The translations under genes and the position numbers were made by a program. Positions 19,275 through 20,876 of a stretch of 20,876 nt of DNA are shown one piece after another (the first letter of the stretch is position 1; every line of letters starts with the position of its first letter). The stretch spans positions 1 to 20,876 of the forward strand of contig CAJNOQ010003254.1 in assembly GCA_905250885.1 (NCBI GenBank), written 5' to 3'. The notes beneath the pieces were generated by a model. That model saw nothing but the letters and a program-made list of their open reading frames with translations, did not search any database and was not told the DNA's origin. The stretch is from Didymodactylos carnosus (taxonomy: Eukaryota; Rotifera; Eurotatoria; Philodinida; Philodinidae).

Positions 19275-19766
19275 CAGGGCTCGAAACAGGCCGACACTTT
19301 TGAGGCCTGGTCTGCCTGCGTCAGGCCCGTAATGTTTAGATCTGCCTGGGCCTGTCGATATATTTCCTGGGCCTTGCTTGTCTACCTGCCATTGTTCTCG
19401 GTCTATCCTGGCCTGGTCTGTAGAAGCCTGGTCATTTTTTTAATAAAAAACATGTACAAATAATAGTAACATAAGATGAACAGAAAAGTGACAGATAATT
19501 AAACAATATATCTGAGTAAAAAAATTTGGTTTTTGTTCAAGTATTTTCTGAACTGACATAACTAACAAGATATCCACAACCGTGTCAGGATTTAGTGATG
19601 CACGGCGTTCATTAATAACCAGGCTAGGCCGCCTGGTGTTTTCAGAGGTCTGCCTGAATCTATTTCAGTTTAGACCTGGTCTGCCTTAGCCTGGTACAGG
19701 CCGAAAATTTGTAGCCTGGCCTGTCTGTAGCAGGCAGGCAGGCTGTCTGGCCTGGTTCGAGCCCTG
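19275..19766. mobile_element. Non-autonomous hAT-type DNA transposon (right copy)
   Basis: Mirror of 1111-1602, with target duplications TCGTGTAT at 19267-19274 and 19767-19774. The longest open frame here (from 19230) merely reads through the element end and is not a gene. Confidence 0.85.
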
Positions 19767-20420
19767 TCGTGTATTTGTGTCTATATTTGACACAAGTAAC
19801 ATTACATTTTGCTGTTCGATATTTTTATCTGGCCAGAATGATATTTCATTTTAATACATTTTTGTTATACTTCCATTTTAAATGAACCGTTAATATCTTT
19901 TATTTGATTGTATTAGATTGCATGTGAGAAAAACAAAATTTTCTATTTCAAAAAAAGTTTTGCATGTTTATAAAATCTCTTTATATATAGTATATTATCT
20001 TTGATATCCGGTACATTGTTTGTTTTATAAATCTTTTAATAAAAACAACGAATGGAATGTTGATTACACACACACAGACAAACAAAGAAAAAATCCTTTT
20101 TACCATAGTGCTATAAATAATATGTATTTCAAATATAAATTTTACACTTGCAGTCGGAATGTCATGCTACATATCTTAGACTGAGATTAAGAGTAAAATA
20201 ATGGGGAAAAATGTTTTGTTTCCAGGGTGTTTCTACAATACTATAATCTTTCTATGATTACGAATGACAAGGAAGATAATGATAAATTAATTATCCTGAT
20301 GAAATTTTGTCACATATTTATAATTAAAAGGAGGAAGCCAAAGGAAACATCGTTGGATAATTCAATCTTTAATTTGACTTAATAAAAGACATTTTTTCTT
20401 CGTTTTTTAGCAGAGTTGCA

Positions 20421-20478
20421 ACCGGGCCGGTGACGTACCGGACCGGTTGAGTGAGTTGGACCGGCCGGTTTTCACCGG
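20421..20478. repeat. CCGG-motif island (right copy)
   Basis: Mirror of 399-456. The hAT-like CAGAGTTGCAA lies at 20411-20421 on the plus strand. Confidence 0.55.
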
Positions 20479-20876
20479 TTTCACAAAGTTGTGCATATTC
20501 GTTCATTTTTCATCAGAAAGATATTATGCATGGGTGCTTAGTAGTTTTTTTAAAGGAAAGAGAGAGTGACGATTTTATTTGAAATGTAAATTTTTTCTTT
20601 TTATTCTTTCAATTTGTTTTCAAAGACAAAGTCATATTATTTATTGTTTAAAATATCACAGCAATCGGAGCACTGTCACGTATTGGCGTTTTATCTTTTA
20701 TCTTTTTTCTTTAATGTTAATCTAATTTTTATTTTCGATATGCCGATATCGTAGCTTCCTAACTCAAATTCGTCTTAATTGGCTTTGTTATTTGACATAG
20801 TGAATCTCTTTCCAAATTTATTTTCAAATTATTCGTGACGTTTCGTTTTGTGGGAAGGAACCTTATCTCATGCAGA

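Larger units (their letters stand above)
10439..20876 (-). repeat. Right arm of the perfect palindrome
   Basis: Exact reverse complement of 1-10438 (mirror coordinate = 20877 minus position). It carries the plus-strand copy of the Fos-like gene and mirror copies of every repeat. It holds no feature absent from the left arm. Confidence 0.97.

Noticed and set aside
19230..19463. 77-codon ATG frame (and mirror 1414-1647) as a gene
   Set aside because: It runs from flanking DNA across the target duplication into the hAT element end. The apparent peptide is translation of CCAGGC repeats.
19753..19766. GGTTCGAGCCC as a tRNA B-box
   Set aside because: It matches the B-box consensus but is part of the hAT terminal repeat. 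No cloverleaf or A-box at the right distance.
1..20876. Prokaryotic or viral defence or mobile system
   Set aside because: No prokaryotic-style gene packing, ribosome-binding sites or viral hallmark frames. The coding content is a single metazoan-type transcription factor present twice.

Overview
The whole window is one perfect inverted repeat. Base i is the complement of base 20877-i, so bases 1-10438 and 10439-20876 are two arms of the same 10,438-bp sequence meeting with no spacer (axis ...TTCTCTCT|AGAGAGAA... between 10438 and 10439, counted around the central CTAG). Everything therefore occurs twice, in mirror orientation, and the real information content is about 10.4 kb. I checked the symmetry at both ends, at the axis, at the ends of every feature below and through the identical paired translations. 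I did not check every base. Such a zero-spacer, zero-divergence palindrome that ends exactly with the window is most simply a sequencing or assembly fold-back (one strand read out and back). A real, very young or conversion-homogenised palindrome is the alternative.

Organism: the DNA is strongly AT-rich with long A/T homopolymers. It is eukaryotic: one convincing gene, long non-coding flanks, TATA-like and AATAAA signals, and non-autonomous DNA transposons with target-site duplications. The one clear gene encodes a Fos-family bZIP factor, a metazoan family. Its composition, codon choice and the short candidate introns suit a small invertebrate. A rotifer, possibly bdelloid, is my best guess, at low to moderate confidence.

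Layout of one arm (left-arm coordinates; mirror = 20877-x): a small CCGG-rich island (399-456); a 492-bp hAT-type non-autonomous element with an exact 8-bp target duplication (1111-1602); a fold-back element with 62-bp arms (2130-2322); a possible orphan exon (2630-2753, minus); a GTCTGTG-rich inverted-repeat element flanked by TTAA (3770-3978); a doubtful 71-codon hydrophobic ORF (5287-5502, minus); the Fos-like gene (6291-7247, minus) with 3' poly(A) signal and a promoter region to its right containing a perfect AP-1 site; a 38-bp tandem duplication (8695-8768); then near the axis a cluster of three unrelated GC-richer repeat islands (9091-9200, 9318-9888, 9911-10100) and about 340 bp of featureless DNA up to the axis.

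The two Fos-like copies are transcribed away from the axis. The gene may be autoregulated through its AP-1 site. Its bZIP keeps all Fos landmarks but carries unusual substitutions in the DNA-contact cysteine and at all four zipper g positions. I see no prokaryotic, viral or defence-type system. The notable items are the giant palindrome, the unusual Fos bZIP and the set of non-autonomous repeat islands, each built from its own private short motif.
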